From the NCBI RefSeq assembly GCF_900100495.1, contig NZ_FNCT01000015.1:69640-124987 (forward strand): a stretch of 55,348 nucleotides of DNA, in the 5' to 3' direction. The translations under genes and the position numbers were made by a program. Source of the DNA: Pseudomonas benzenivorans (GTDB lineage: Bacteria; Pseudomonadota; Gammaproteobacteria; Pseudomonadales; Pseudomonadaceae). The notes under the pieces are model-generated. The model saw nothing but the letters and a program-made list of their open reading frames with translations. It was not told the origin of the DNA and did not search any database. Below are positions 7,965 to 16,483 of the stretch, one piece after another (within the stretch, counting starts at the first letter, position 1; each line of letters opens with the position of its first letter).

Positions 7965-10900
7965 TCAGGCGTCGACCATGGCCAGCGCCTCCTCCACATC
8001 CACCGCCACCAAGCGCGAACAGCCCGGCTCATGCATGGTCACCCCCATCAGTTGATCGGCCATCTCCATGGCGATCTTGTTGTGGGTGATATAGATGAAC
8101 TGCACCTTTTCCGACATCTCCTTGACCAGCCGTGCATAGCGCCCGACGTTGGCGTCGTCCAGCGGTGCATCCACCTCGTCGAGCATGCAGAACGGCGCCG
8201 GGTTGAGCTGGAAGATGGCGAATACCAGCGCCAATGCGGTCAACGCCTTCTCCCCGCCCGAGAGCAAATGGATGGTGCTGTTCTTCTTGCCCGGCGGCCG
8301 CGCCATGATGGTTACCCCTGTATCGAGTAGATCTTCGCCGGTGAGTTCCAAATAGGCGTTGCCGCCGCCGAACACCTTGGGAAACAGGGCCTGTAAACCG
8401 CCGTTGATCTGATCGAAGGTTTCCTTGAAGCGGTTGCGGGTCTCCTTGTCGATCTTGCGAATGACGTTTTCCAGGGTATCCAGCGCCTCCACCAGGTCGG
8501 CGTTCTGCGCGTCCAGGTAACGCTTGCGCTCAGATTGCTGCTGGTACTCGTCGATCGCCGCCAGGTTGATCGGGCCGAGGCGCTGGATGCGCGCCGCCAG
8601 GCGCTCCAGCTCATCTTCCCAGGCCGTTTCGCCGGCCTCGGCCGGCAGCGTGGCGAGCACGCCGTGCAGGTCGTAATTGTCTTCGAGCAGCTGATCCTGC
8701 AGCGCCTTGCGCCGCACGGTCAGCGACTGCCATTCCATGCGCTGCTGCTCCAGTTGTCCGCGCAACAGCTGGGACTGCTGTTCGGCCTGGGTCCGGCGCT
8801 TCTCCGCATCGCGCAGTTCGCGGTCGGCGTCTTCCAGGGCCAGGCGCGCCTGCTTGAGTTCGTCCTCCACGCCCATGCGCTTGTCGAGCAACTCTTCCAG
8901 CTTCAGACGCAGCTCCTCCAGCGGCGCCTCGCCCTCCTCCAGGTTGAGGCTGAGCTGTTCGCGCTTCTCGTGCAGGCGCTCGGCCTGCAACTCGAGGCGC
9001 TCCAGAGCCTGGCGGGTGGAGTCGTGCTGGGCCTTGAGCGAACCCAGGCGCACGGCCAGCTGATGGGCATGATCCTTGTGCGCCCTAGCCTCCTGGCGCA
9101 CCCGGTCGAGCCGCTCGCGTAGGGCATCGCGGCTGGCCAGCAGGCTTTCGCGCTGCTCGGTGTCGATGGCCATGGCATCCAGGGCATCCTGCAGCTGCAG
9201 GCGCGATTCGCCCAGTTGCTCCTGCTCCAGCTCGCGCTGTTCGGCCAGCTCGAGCAGTTCGCTGTCGAGGCGACGGCGGCGCAGGGTCAACTGCTCGGCC
9301 TTGGCTTGCCCGGCGGACAGCTGCGCCTTCAGCTCGCCCAGGGCGCGGGCACGGTCCTGCAACTGGCGCCGTTGCTGCTCGCGCAACTCCTCCTGCTGGC
9401 GCTGGCTGTCGCGCAGCGCCAGCAAACGCTCGTCGAGCAGCGCCAGCGCCGCTTCGCGCTCCCCGCGCTCCAGGCCCAGACGTTCCAGCTCCTGGCCACG
9501 CGCCAGCACGCCGCTTTCCGCCTCGCTGGCGCGGCGCACGCGGAGAAAATGCCGGCCGACCCAGTAGCCGTCGCGGCTGACCAGGCTTTCGCCCTCGGCC
9601 AGGCTCGCGCGCGCCGCCAGGGCAGCGTCCAGGGTTTCTACCGGTTTGACCCTGGCCAGCCAGGGCGCCAGGTCGACACTCGCCTCGACCTTGTCCAGCA
9701 GACTGCCGGCCGCGCGCACCCCGCCCTTGCCCGGGCTGGCCAGGCGCAGCTCGCCCTGGGTCAGGCCGGCGAAGTCCAGGCCGCCCAGACCTTGAAAAAG
9801 ACTGTCGTCCAGCAGCACCGCCTGCAGATCGGCGCCGAGCACGGTTTCCACCGCCAGCTCCCAGCCCGCCTCGACCCGCAGACCTTCGGCCAGGCGCGGC
9901 CGCTCATCCAGCTGCTGCTCGCGCAGCCATTGCGCCGTGCCCTTGCCCGGATCGAGCGCGGCCTGCTGCAAGGCTTCCAGCGAGGCCAAGCGGCCGTTCA
10001 GCCGTTGCAGTTCGCCCTGCGCCTGCTGCTGGGCCTGGCCGGCCTGCTGCAACTCGTTGCGCAGCCGTTGCAGGCGCTCGGCTTGCTGCTGTTCTTCCAG
10101 CTGCAGCTCTTCCAGGCTCAGTTCGCTGGCGGCGATCTGCTCGCCCAGCTCGACGATCGCCGCATCTTCCGGATCGGCGGTCAGCTGCTGCAGTTCGTCG
10201 CCGAGGCGGCGCTGGCGTTCGGCCAGGCGCTCCAGGCTCTGTTCCAGCTGCTGGATGCGCGACTGCTGCACCTCGGCCTGGCGGCGCGGCTCGGCCGAGC
10301 GCTGGTTGAAGGCGTCCCACTGCTCCTGCCAGCCGTGCATGCTGCTTTCGGATTCTTCCAGGGCGGCGGCGGCCTCCTCGGCGGCCGCGAATGTCAGCTC
10401 CTGTTCGGGCTCGAGCATGGCCAGCTCCTCAAAGAGGGTGGCCAGCAGGGTGCGGTCGTGACCCAGGTGCGATTCGGTCTCCAGGCGCGCGCGTTCGGCT
10501 TCGCGCAGGTCGTCCTGCAACTGGCGCAGGCGCTGCTGGCCGTGCTGGATACTCTGCTCGACCCGGGCGATGTCGCCGCCCACCGAATAGAAGCGCCCCT
10601 GCACCAGGTTGAAGCGCTCGGACAGTTCATGATGGCCGTCGCGCAACCGCTCGATGCTGGCGTCGGCATTGCGCTGTTCGGCGACCAGCGCCTCGAAGCT
10701 GACCTCCTGGTTGCCGATCACCGTCTCGCGCTGGCCGACCTGCTCGTTCAGCGCCTGCCAGCGCAGGGCGGTGAGCTGGGCCTTGAGCTGGCGCTCCTCG
10801 GCCTTGTATTCCTGGTACTTCTCCGCGGCCTGGGCCTGGCGGTGCAAGCGCTCGAGCTGGCGCTCCAGTTCCTCGCGCAGGTCGGTCAGCCGCGCCAGGT

Positions 10901-11468
10901 TCTCGTGGGTGCGGCGGATGCGGTTCTCGGTCTCGCGGCGGCGCTCCTTGTACTTGGAGATGCCGGCGGCTTCCTCGATGAAGTTCCGCAGGTCTTCGGG
11001 CTTGGCCTCGATCAGCTTGGAGATCATCCCCTGCTCGATGATCGAGTAGCTGCGCGGGCCCAGGCCGGTGCCGAGGAAGATGTCGGTGATGTCCCGCCGG
11101 CGGCACTTGGTGCCGTTGAGGAAGTAGGTGTTCTGGCTGTCGCGGGTCACCCGGCGGCGGATGGAGATCTCGTTGTAGCCGGCGTACTCACCGACCAGGG
11201 TGGCGTCGGAGTTGTCGAACACCAGCTCGATGCTCGCCTGGGTCACCGGCTTGCGGGTGTTGGAGCCGTTGAAGATGACGTCGGTCATCGACTCGCCGCG
11301 AAGGTTCTTCGCCGAACTCTCGCCCATCACCCAGCGCACGGCGTCGATGATGTTGGACTTGCCGCAGCCATTGGGCCCGACCACCGCCGCCATGTTGCTC
11401 GGGAAGGTCACCGTGGTCGGGTCGACGAAGGACTTGAAGCCCGCCAGTTTGATGCACTTGAGGCGCAT
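7965..11468 (-). CDS. smc: Chromosome segregation ATPase SMC
   Basis: Cohesin/condensin-type ATPase that organises the chromosome. 1167 aa. It has a Walker A GPNGCGKSN at 31-39, a long coiled coil (about 170-500 and 680-1010) around a hinge (about 520-640), the ABC signature LSGGEKALTALAL at 1069, and Walker B with catalytic Glu in MLDEVDAPLDD (Asp1097-Glu1098 region... the DE pair lies about residue 1098). The start ATG at 11468 lies only 3 bases after the stop of the upstream gntR, so the two are probably co-transcribed. Full length, with no frame breaks. Confidence 0.97.
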   Translation of the reverse strand: MRLKCIKLAGFKSFVDPTTVTFPSNMAAVVGPNGCGKSNIIDAVRWVMGESSAKNLRGESMTDVIFNGSNTRKPVTQASIELVFDNSDATLVGEYAGYNEISIRRRVTRDSQNTYFLNGTKCRRRDITDIFLGTGLGPRSYSIIEQGMISKLIEAKPEDLRNFIEEAAGISKYKERRRETENRIRRTHENLARLTDLREELERQLERLHRQAQAAEKYQEYKAEERQLKAQLTALRWQALNEQVGQRETVIGNQEVSFEALVAEQRNADASIERLRDGHHELSERFNLVQGRFYSVGGDIARVEQSIQHGQQRLRQLQDDLREAERARLETESHLGHDRTLLATLFEELAMLEPEQELTFAAAEEAAAALEESESSMHGWQEQWDAFNQRSAEPRRQAEVQQSRIQQLEQSLERLAERQRRLGDELQQLTADPEDAAIVELGEQIAASELSLEELQLEEQQQAERLQRLRNELQQAGQAQQQAQGELQRLNGRLASLEALQQAALDPGKGTAQWLREQQLDERPRLAEGLRVEAGWELAVETVLGADLQAVLLDDSLFQGLGGLDFAGLTQGELRLASPGKGGVRAAGSLLDKVEASVDLAPWLARVKPVETLDAALAARASLAEGESLVSRDGYWVGRHFLRVRRASEAESGVLARGQELERLGLERGEREAALALLDERLLALRDSQRQQEELREQQRRQLQDRARALGELKAQLSAGQAKAEQLTLRRRRLDSELLELAEQRELEQEQLGESRLQLQDALDAMAIDTEQRESLLASRDALRERLDRVRQEARAHKDHAHQLAVRLGSLKAQHDSTRQALERLELQAERLHEKREQLSLNLEEGEAPLEELRLKLEELLDKRMGVEDELKQARLALEDADRELRDAEKRRTQAEQQSQLLRGQLEQQRMEWQSLTVRRKALQDQLLEDNYDLHGVLATLPAEAGETAWEDELERLAARIQRLGPINLAAIDEYQQQSERKRYLDAQNADLVEALDTLENVIRKIDKETRNRFKETFDQINGGLQALFPKVFGGGNAYLELTGEDLLDTGVTIMARPPGKKNSTIHLLSGGEKALTALALVFAIFQLNPAPFCMLDEVDAPLDDANVGRYARLVKEMSEKVQFIYITHNKIAMEMADQLMGVTMHEPGCSRLVAVDVEEALAMVDA

Positions 11469-11471
11469 GGC

Positions 11472-12131
11472 TCAGCGCTCGGCCAGGGTCGCCAGGACCA
11501 ACTGGCAGTTGTGCTCGCCGTAGGCCAGCAGCACCTCGCGGGCTTGCTGGTGGTCGCGGGCGATGATCGCCTGCAGCAGGCTGGCGAAGGCATTGAGAAA
11601 CTGCCCCATCTCGCCTTTGCGCCGCTCCAGCGCCAGGTGGTAGGTGCGGCTGATTGCCGGCAGCAGGTTCTCGACGGTTTCCTGCAGATAGGGGTTGTCC
11701 GAGAACGGGAAGGCCGCGCGCATGATGTCGAAGCTGTGCTCGACGAAGGCGTGGATGTCCTCGCGCTGCAGGCTGTCCAGCAGGCGCTGCTGGATCGTCA
11801 GGAACGGCGCCAGGTCCGCCTCCTCCCGCCAACCGTCGGCCACCGCGCGGGCCAGCAGGATGTACAGCTCCATGACCAGGGCATAGAGGCTTCTCACGTT
11901 GTGCGGGGTCAGTTCGGTGACCTGGGCACCGCGGCGCGGCAGGATGACGATCAGGTGCCGGCGCTCGAGGATCAGCAGCGCCTCGCGCACCGAGCCGCGG
12001 CTGACGTTGAGGGCCTGGGTGACCTTCTGTTCCTGAATGCGCTCACGCGCCTTCAACTCACCACGAATGATGCGTTCTGCGAGGTAATGGGCGATTTGCT
12101 CGGCGAGGCTGTCCGGTGCCTTGAACGTCAT
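11472..12131 (-). CDS. GntR-family (FadR/FCD-type) transcriptional regulator upstream of smc
   Basis: 219 aa. The N-terminal winged helix (about 8-75: LAERIIRGELKARERIQEQ, LNVSRGSVREALLILERRH) is followed by an all-helical FCD-type ligand domain (about 85-215). FCD regulators usually sense small organic acids; the ligand here is unknown. It is the first gene of the minus-strand block with smc and is conserved next to smc in pseudomonads. It lacks the conserved long FCD metal-binding His set that I would expect in many members, so metal dependence is uncertain. Confidence 0.85.
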   Translation of the reverse strand: MTFKAPDSLAEQIAHYLAERIIRGELKARERIQEQKVTQALNVSRGSVREALLILERRHLIVILPRRGAQVTELTPHNVRSLYALVMELYILLARAVADGWREEADLAPFLTIQQRLLDSLQREDIHAFVEHSFDIMRAAFPFSDNPYLQETVENLLPAISRTYHLALERRKGEMGQFLNAFASLLQAIIARDHQQAREVLLAYGEHNCQLVLATLAER

Positions 12132-12706
12132 GATCTTCCTTAGGCTCTATCTGACCTGTCGGGGGCAAGCGGGCTGGTCTGTGGCCCCCGCCAGGTCTGG
12201 CGCGGGGCGGAAAAACAAGCGGCGAGTGTACCACAGGGGCTTATCGGGCCAGGAACAGGGAAATCGAGCTTGCAGAGCCGCAGAGTGGGCCTGGGATGAG
12301 TGGTCGGCGGAAAACCCTGCCCGACGATCTGGTCGGCGCGCGCCTCCGGCGACGTGCGGAACCCGGCAACCCGCGGGGTGACCACTGGTCGCCAGGCTCG
12401 TCTCGGCGTACCCGCCGCGCATGGGGCATCGAGTCGGTCCGCTGGTGCCGGCCTGCATCGCCCCAAACGGCAGAGTGACCGCTACCCACACAGCCACCCG
12501 AGGCACATCTGTAACACCTATGAAACAGTCAGCAAAGATATGTTTTCAATGACTTAGCGACGCCGCTGAAAAGCTTCTACGCTCATGTCAAACAACCGTC
12601 ATTGGCTGTTGTCTGGTGCGTCATTGCCTGTTGTCTGGCGCACCATTGTCTGTGCTTGACGGTGCATCATTGGCTGTCGTTACAGTGCATCAGGGAGGCA
12701 ATTCCC
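12132..12706. other. Divergent intergenic region with tandem repeats
   Basis: 575 bases separate the minus-strand gntR and the plus-strand subtilase. Bases 12140-12480 are GC-rich with nothing I can assign. Bases 12500-12600 are AT-richer and a likely promoter area. Four imperfect tandem repeats occupy 12599-12689, just before the subtilase RBS. Confidence 0.5.
12599..12689 (+). repeat. Four imperfect tandem repeats upstream of the subtilase gene
   Basis: Units of 22-24 bases start at 12599, 12621, 12643 and 12667. The first two begin TCATTGGCTGTTGTCTGG and TCATTGCCTGTTGTCTGG, the third CCATTGTCTG and the fourth TCATTGGCTGTCG. They end four bases before GGGAGG (12693-12698), so they lie in the 5' leader or over the promoter. 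They could be regulator binding sites or leader RNA structure. Confidence 0.7.
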
Positions 12707-14662
12707 ATGCGCCCCATCTGTTTCGCCTTTGCTTTGCTCGGGTTGTGTGGCTCCGCCATCGTTCAGGCCCAGCCTGTACCGTTCAACCCGCCAGGGCTTC
12801 CCCCGGCCTCTGCCATCGAACGCTTTGCCCCGGACCGTGTGCTGGTCAAGTTCAAGCCCGGCACCGCCGCCATGCAGATCGCCGAAGCCCATCGCAACGC
12901 AGCAGCGATGCCCATCAAGGAGATTCCCGGCATCGGTGTGCAGGTCGTTCAGGTCGGCGCCGGCTCGGTGCTGGCCAAGGTCGCCGCCTACCAGGCCAAC
13001 CCGAACGTGCTCTACGCCGAGCCCGACTACTATCGCCTGCTGGTGGTGCCGAACGAGGAGCCTGGCCCCACACCGGTCAATGGCGCCAACTATTTCGCGG
13101 AACAGTGGTATCTGCACAACACCGGGCAGGCCCACACCCAGGTCACCCAGACGATCTTCGGCCCCTTCTTCGGTAGCACCACGGGCACCGCGGATGCGGA
13201 TATCGATGCGCCCGAGGCCTGGGATGTCAGCCGGGGAGTCGCCACCAGCGCTCCTGCCGCCTATGACACGGCCAAGGTGGCGGTACTGGACAGCGGCGCC
13301 GACTGCGCGACCCTGGAACTGGGCGGCAAGTGCCTGGAAAAAGTCGATTACGTAGAGGGTCTCAGCCTCTGGGGAGACTCGTGCGCGCCCTCGGAGCCCG
13401 CCTGCGACAACCTGGGCCACGGCACCTTCACCGCCTCGGAAGCCGTCGCCAACACCGACAACGGCGAAGGCATCGCCGGTGCCGGCTGGAACACCAGCGC
13501 CGGAATCTTCAAGGTCTGCTACCAGGAACTGGTCACCGACGGCCTGAACTACTACCTGGTCGGACTCTGCCCGGTGTCGGCCTCGACGGCCGCCATCAGC
13601 GAAGCAGCCAGTGACCAATTCGACGGCAGCGGCCAGGTCGTCAGAAGCCAGTACCACGTCATCACCATGAGCTATGGCAGCGACTTTATCGACGCGGAGG
13701 GCAACATCACCCCCACCACCCCCTCCAATGCCGAATGCGACGCGGTGCAATTCGCCGTGGACAACGGCGTGGTCGTGGTGGCCGGCGCCGGCAACAATGG
13801 TAATACCGAGCGCTTCTACCCGGCCGCCTGTACCGATGCCAACGGCGAATCGACGGTGATCGCCGTGGCGGCATCCGACCATCACGACTATCGCGCCAGC
13901 TTCTCCACCTACAGCCAGAACTTCGACGACTGGGTGTCCCTGGCCGCGCCGGGCCAAACCATCATCGGCATCCTTCCCGATGCCCAGTGCGCTGGAGCCT
14001 ACCCCCCAGGCACGGACAGCTGCGTCGACTGGTGGGACGGCACCTCGATGGCGGCGCCGCTGGTGGCCGGCGGCGCGGCGCTGGTGTGGGCGGATCTGCT
14101 GGAGACGCTGAAAGCCAGTGGAGCCGACCTGAAGCCGAGTGCCTGCCTTTTCGAGGGGGCGCCCTGCAACCAGGTGGTACGCCAGCGTCTGGAGGACGGC
14201 GCCGACAAAATCGGCGCCCAGGGCCAGAACATGCAGGACTGGACCCGCCATGGCCGGCTCAATATCGCCGGCGCGCTGGCCTTGGGCAGCGCGGAACCGC
14301 CGCCACCACCAACGACTCCCAATGCCCCCCAGCTTGTCAGCACCCAGGTGCTGACGGATGCGCAAGGCAATCAATCGGTGCGGGTGGACTGGAGCCACGA
14401 CGGCGTCAACGTCACCGGATTCGATCTCGAGCGCAACACCCTGCACAAGAAAAATGGCTCGATCACCTCGACAACGGTAGTCGCGGTGAGCGGCGCAGCT
14501 ACTCGCTTCTACGTAGATGACGTCGGCAGCGGCCGCTTCAGCTATCGAGTCCGCGCGCGCAACGGCCAGGAAACCTCGGCCTGGAGCGGCATGTCCGCGG
14601 TGATTACCGTAAGCGACGCCAGTACGGGTGGCGGCAAGGGGGGAGGCAGACCCAACAGGTAG
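12707..14662 (+). CDS. Secreted subtilisin-like serine protease (S8 family)
   Basis: 651-aa exported protease. Residues 1-21 form a signal peptide (MRPICFAFALLGLCGSAIVQA). Residues about 43-110 resemble an inhibitor propeptide (DRVLVKFKPGTA...NVLYAEPDY). The catalytic triad is visible: Asp195 (AVLDSG), His238 (NLGHGT) and Ser447 (WDGTSMAAP); the oxyanion Asn lies in GAGNNGNTE. Several Cys in the catalytic domain could form disulfides. Residues about 545-640 resemble a fibronectin type III domain, followed by a Gly-rich tail. The ATG at 12707 is chosen for its RBS (GGGAGG) and the signal peptide directly after it; an in-frame ATG at 12602 would add 35 unlikely residues. It sits between gntR and alkB, where P. 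aeruginosa as I recall has no such gene, which suggests later insertion. Confidence 0.9.
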   Translation: MRPICFAFALLGLCGSAIVQAQPVPFNPPGLPPASAIERFAPDRVLVKFKPGTAAMQIAEAHRNAAAMPIKEIPGIGVQVVQVGAGSVLAKVAAYQANPNVLYAEPDYYRLLVVPNEEPGPTPVNGANYFAEQWYLHNTGQAHTQVTQTIFGPFFGSTTGTADADIDAPEAWDVSRGVATSAPAAYDTAKVAVLDSGADCATLELGGKCLEKVDYVEGLSLWGDSCAPSEPACDNLGHGTFTASEAVANTDNGEGIAGAGWNTSAGIFKVCYQELVTDGLNYYLVGLCPVSASTAAISEAASDQFDGSGQVVRSQYHVITMSYGSDFIDAEGNITPTTPSNAECDAVQFAVDNGVVVVAGAGNNGNTERFYPAACTDANGESTVIAVAASDHHDYRASFSTYSQNFDDWVSLAAPGQTIIGILPDAQCAGAYPPGTDSCVDWWDGTSMAAPLVAGGAALVWADLLETLKASGADLKPSACLFEGAPCNQVVRQRLEDGADKIGAQGQNMQDWTRHGRLNIAGALALGSAEPPPPPTTPNAPQLVSTQVLTDAQGNQSVRVDWSHDGVNVTGFDLERNTLHKKNGSITSTTVVAVSGAATRFYVDDVGSGRFSYRVRARNGQETSAWSGMSAVITVSDASTGGGKGGGRPNR

Positions 14663-14974
14663 GAAGCCCCGCTGGCGTGGCTACGCCGGGCCAACGATCT
14701 GCTCGGCAAGGCCGTCCTGTGCCTAGAACAGCATGATTGTCCTGAGACTCTATCGACCTGGTGAGACGCGCGGCTTGGCTGCGATCCTCGCCACCCCTGG
14801 CGCTGGGCGGCTATCCATGGAGCGCGAGAGGTTACACCGGATGTTACCGGCGCAAGGTCGAGGGCGCTGGATTTTCAGAGCAAAAGGTGGGCTCCGGGCG
14901 GCTGGTCGCCAAAGATGATTGTCCTACAATCTGACCACCACCTTCCTCCAACAATAATAAAGACGGAGCCCCTC
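14663..14974. other. Intergenic region before alkB
   Basis: 312 bases with no supported gene. The 11-mer ATGATTGTCCT occurs twice (14733 and 14915), which may reflect a small duplication. AGACGGAG at 14961-14968 is the alkB RBS. I see no clear terminator after the subtilase apart from a short GGCGT/ACGCC hairpin near 14677-14690. Confidence 0.4.
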
Positions 14975-16114
14975 ATGTTCGAACGCCTACCCTCGCACTG
15001 GATGATCGCCCTGAAGAAGTTCGGCTACTGGATCTGGCTGATCCCGGTACTCGGCATCCCGCTCAGCTACTACTGGTCACAGGGCAGCGAATACGCCAAC
15101 GCCTGGGCCTGGATGGTGATCTGCGTGGTGTTCGGGGTGATCCCGCTGCTCGACTTCGTGGTCGGCCGCGATCCGGCCAACCCCGACGAACAGCTCGAGG
15201 TGCCGGCGATGGACCGGCAAGGCTATTACCGCCTGCTGAGCCTGGCCACCGTGCCCTTTCTGCTCGGCATGCTGGTCTGGGCCGGCTGGGTGTTCGTCGA
15301 CTATGAGGCCTGGAACTGGGCCGGCCAGCTCGGCTGGGTGCTCTCGGTCGGCACGGTAATGGGCGCCATCGGCATCACCGTGTCCCACGAACTGGTGCAC
15401 AAGGACCCGCAGCTCGAGCAGAACGCCGGCGGCCTGCTGCTCGCCGCGGTGTGCTATGCCGGCTTCAAGGTGGAGCATGTGCGCGGCCATCATGTGCACG
15501 TCTCCACGCCGGAAGACGCCTCCTCCTCGCGCTATGGCCAGAGCCTGTATGCCTTCCTGCCGCATGCCTACCTGCACAATTTCCGCAATGCCTGGCGGCT
15601 TGAGGCCGAGCGCCTCAAGCGCAAGGGCCTGCCGGCCCTGCATTGGCGCAACGAGCTGATCTGCTGGTATGCGCTCAGCGCCCTGTTCCTGCTCGGCTTC
15701 ACGCTGGCCTTCGGCTGGCTCGGCGCACTGTTCTTCCTCGGCCAGTCGGTAATGGCCTTCACCCTGCTGGAGATCGTCAACTACGTCGAACACTACGGCC
15801 TGCACCGGCGCAAGCTGGACGACGGCCGCTACGAGCGCACCAATCCGACGCATTCGTGGAACAGCAATTTCCTGCTGACCAACCTGTTCCTCTTCCACCT
15901 GCAGCGCCATTCCGACCACCACGCCTACGCCAAGCGCCGCTACCAGGTGCTGCGCCACTTCGACGACAGCCCGCAACTGCCCAACGGCTATGCCGGGATG
16001 ATCGTCCTGGCGCTGTTCCCGCCGCTGTGGCGCGCGGTGATGGACCCACGGGTGCGCGCCTACTACGCCGGCGAGGAACACCAGCTGACCGACTCGCAGC
16101 TCGCCAGCCAGTGA
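14975..16114 (+). CDS. alkB: Alkane 1-monooxygenase (AlkB-type membrane di-iron hydroxylase)
   Basis: Hydroxylates the terminal carbon of medium/long alkanes with electrons from rubredoxin. 379 aa with about six membrane segments and all the His boxes: HELVH at 138-142, EHVRGHH at 167-173, NYVEHYGLH at 269-277 and RHSDHH at 311-316. ATG 14975 has RBS AGACGGAG and begins MFERLPSHWM; an upstream in-frame ATG at 14915 has no good RBS. No rubredoxin or alkane regulator gene is adjacent. Its location directly upstream of xdhA matches the position I recall for alkB2 of P. aeruginosa. Confidence 0.95.
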   Translation: MFERLPSHWMIALKKFGYWIWLIPVLGIPLSYYWSQGSEYANAWAWMVICVVFGVIPLLDFVVGRDPANPDEQLEVPAMDRQGYYRLLSLATVPFLLGMLVWAGWVFVDYEAWNWAGQLGWVLSVGTVMGAIGITVSHELVHKDPQLEQNAGGLLLAAVCYAGFKVEHVRGHHVHVSTPEDASSSRYGQSLYAFLPHAYLHNFRNAWRLEAERLKRKGLPALHWRNELICWYALSALFLLGFTLAFGWLGALFFLGQSVMAFTLLEIVNYVEHYGLHRRKLDDGRYERTNPTHSWNSNFLLTNLFLFHLQRHSDHHAYAKRRYQVLRHFDDSPQLPNGYAGMIVLALFPPLWRAVMDPRVRAYYAGEEHQLTDSQLASQ

Positions 16115-16132
16115 AACCAGCCGCGACGAGAG

Positions 16133-16164
16133 AGCCCCAACGGCATTCGCCCTTGGGGCTTTTT
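16133..16164 (+). terminator. Rho-independent terminator after alkB
   Basis: AGCCCCAA (16133-16140) pairs with TTGGGGCT (16153-16160) and is followed by TTTT. It lies 18 bases after the alkB stop and separates alkB from the xdh operon. Confidence 0.85.
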
Positions 16165-16208
16165 GGTCTCAAGACCCCAGATCTCGCCGCCATTGGTCCA
16201 ACCCATCA

Positions 16209-16262
16209 CGCCGTGCGCACCAAGCCCTCCTGCCAGCAGTGCGCACGGCGCACCCTACCGCC
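16209..16262. repeat. GTAGGGTGCGC-family hairpin repeat
   Basis: CCGTGCGCACC and a GTGCGCACGGCGCACCCTAC arm form an intergenic inverted repeat like those at 3943, 6617, 21392, 47798 and 50708. It lies between the alkB terminator and the xdhA promoter. Confidence 0.6.
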
Positions 16263-16380
16263 CCATCTCGCGTTAGCCGCCCGCCCCGCGCTAGAGGCGC
16301 TGCTGGCATAAAACCGGCTAGCCTTTAGCTATAGCCCTTTGCGTTTGCCTGGCTCATAACCGAATCGCATGACAGCCACC

Positions 16381-16431
16381 TGACCAGCGGGTCAAATATT
16401 TGTTGACCCAAAAGTCAGAAAACTCTAGATT
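16381..16431 (+). promoter_or_regulatory. xdhA promoter with two RutR-type operator sites
   Basis: TGACC-AGCG-GGTCA (16381-16394) is a perfect 5-4-5 palindrome of the kind bound by E. coli RutR. A second site, TGACC-CAAA-AGTCA (16404-16417, one mismatch), is centred 23 bases downstream. TTGACC (16403-16408) and TAGATT (16426-16431) are 17 bases apart and make a sigma-70 promoter whose -35 lies inside the second site. Binding should repress xdhAB. The likely regulator is the RutR-like protein at 41649. Confidence 0.65.
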
Positions 16432-16483
16432 TGCGCCCATACGAGCCGCTCGTAAAGAACAATAAAGTGCCTGGAGGTCGCCC

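Noticed and set aside
9216..12143. 975-codon plus-strand frame opposite smc and gntR
   Set aside because: Its sequence is low-complexity Leu/Gln/Ala-rich with no motifs, mirroring the smc coiled coil on the other strand.
12680..14446. 588-codon open frame on the minus strand opposite the subtilase gene
   Set aside because: It is a shadow of the plus-strand gene, which has a complete catalytic triad, signal peptide and RBS. High-GC third positions make long antisense frames common here.
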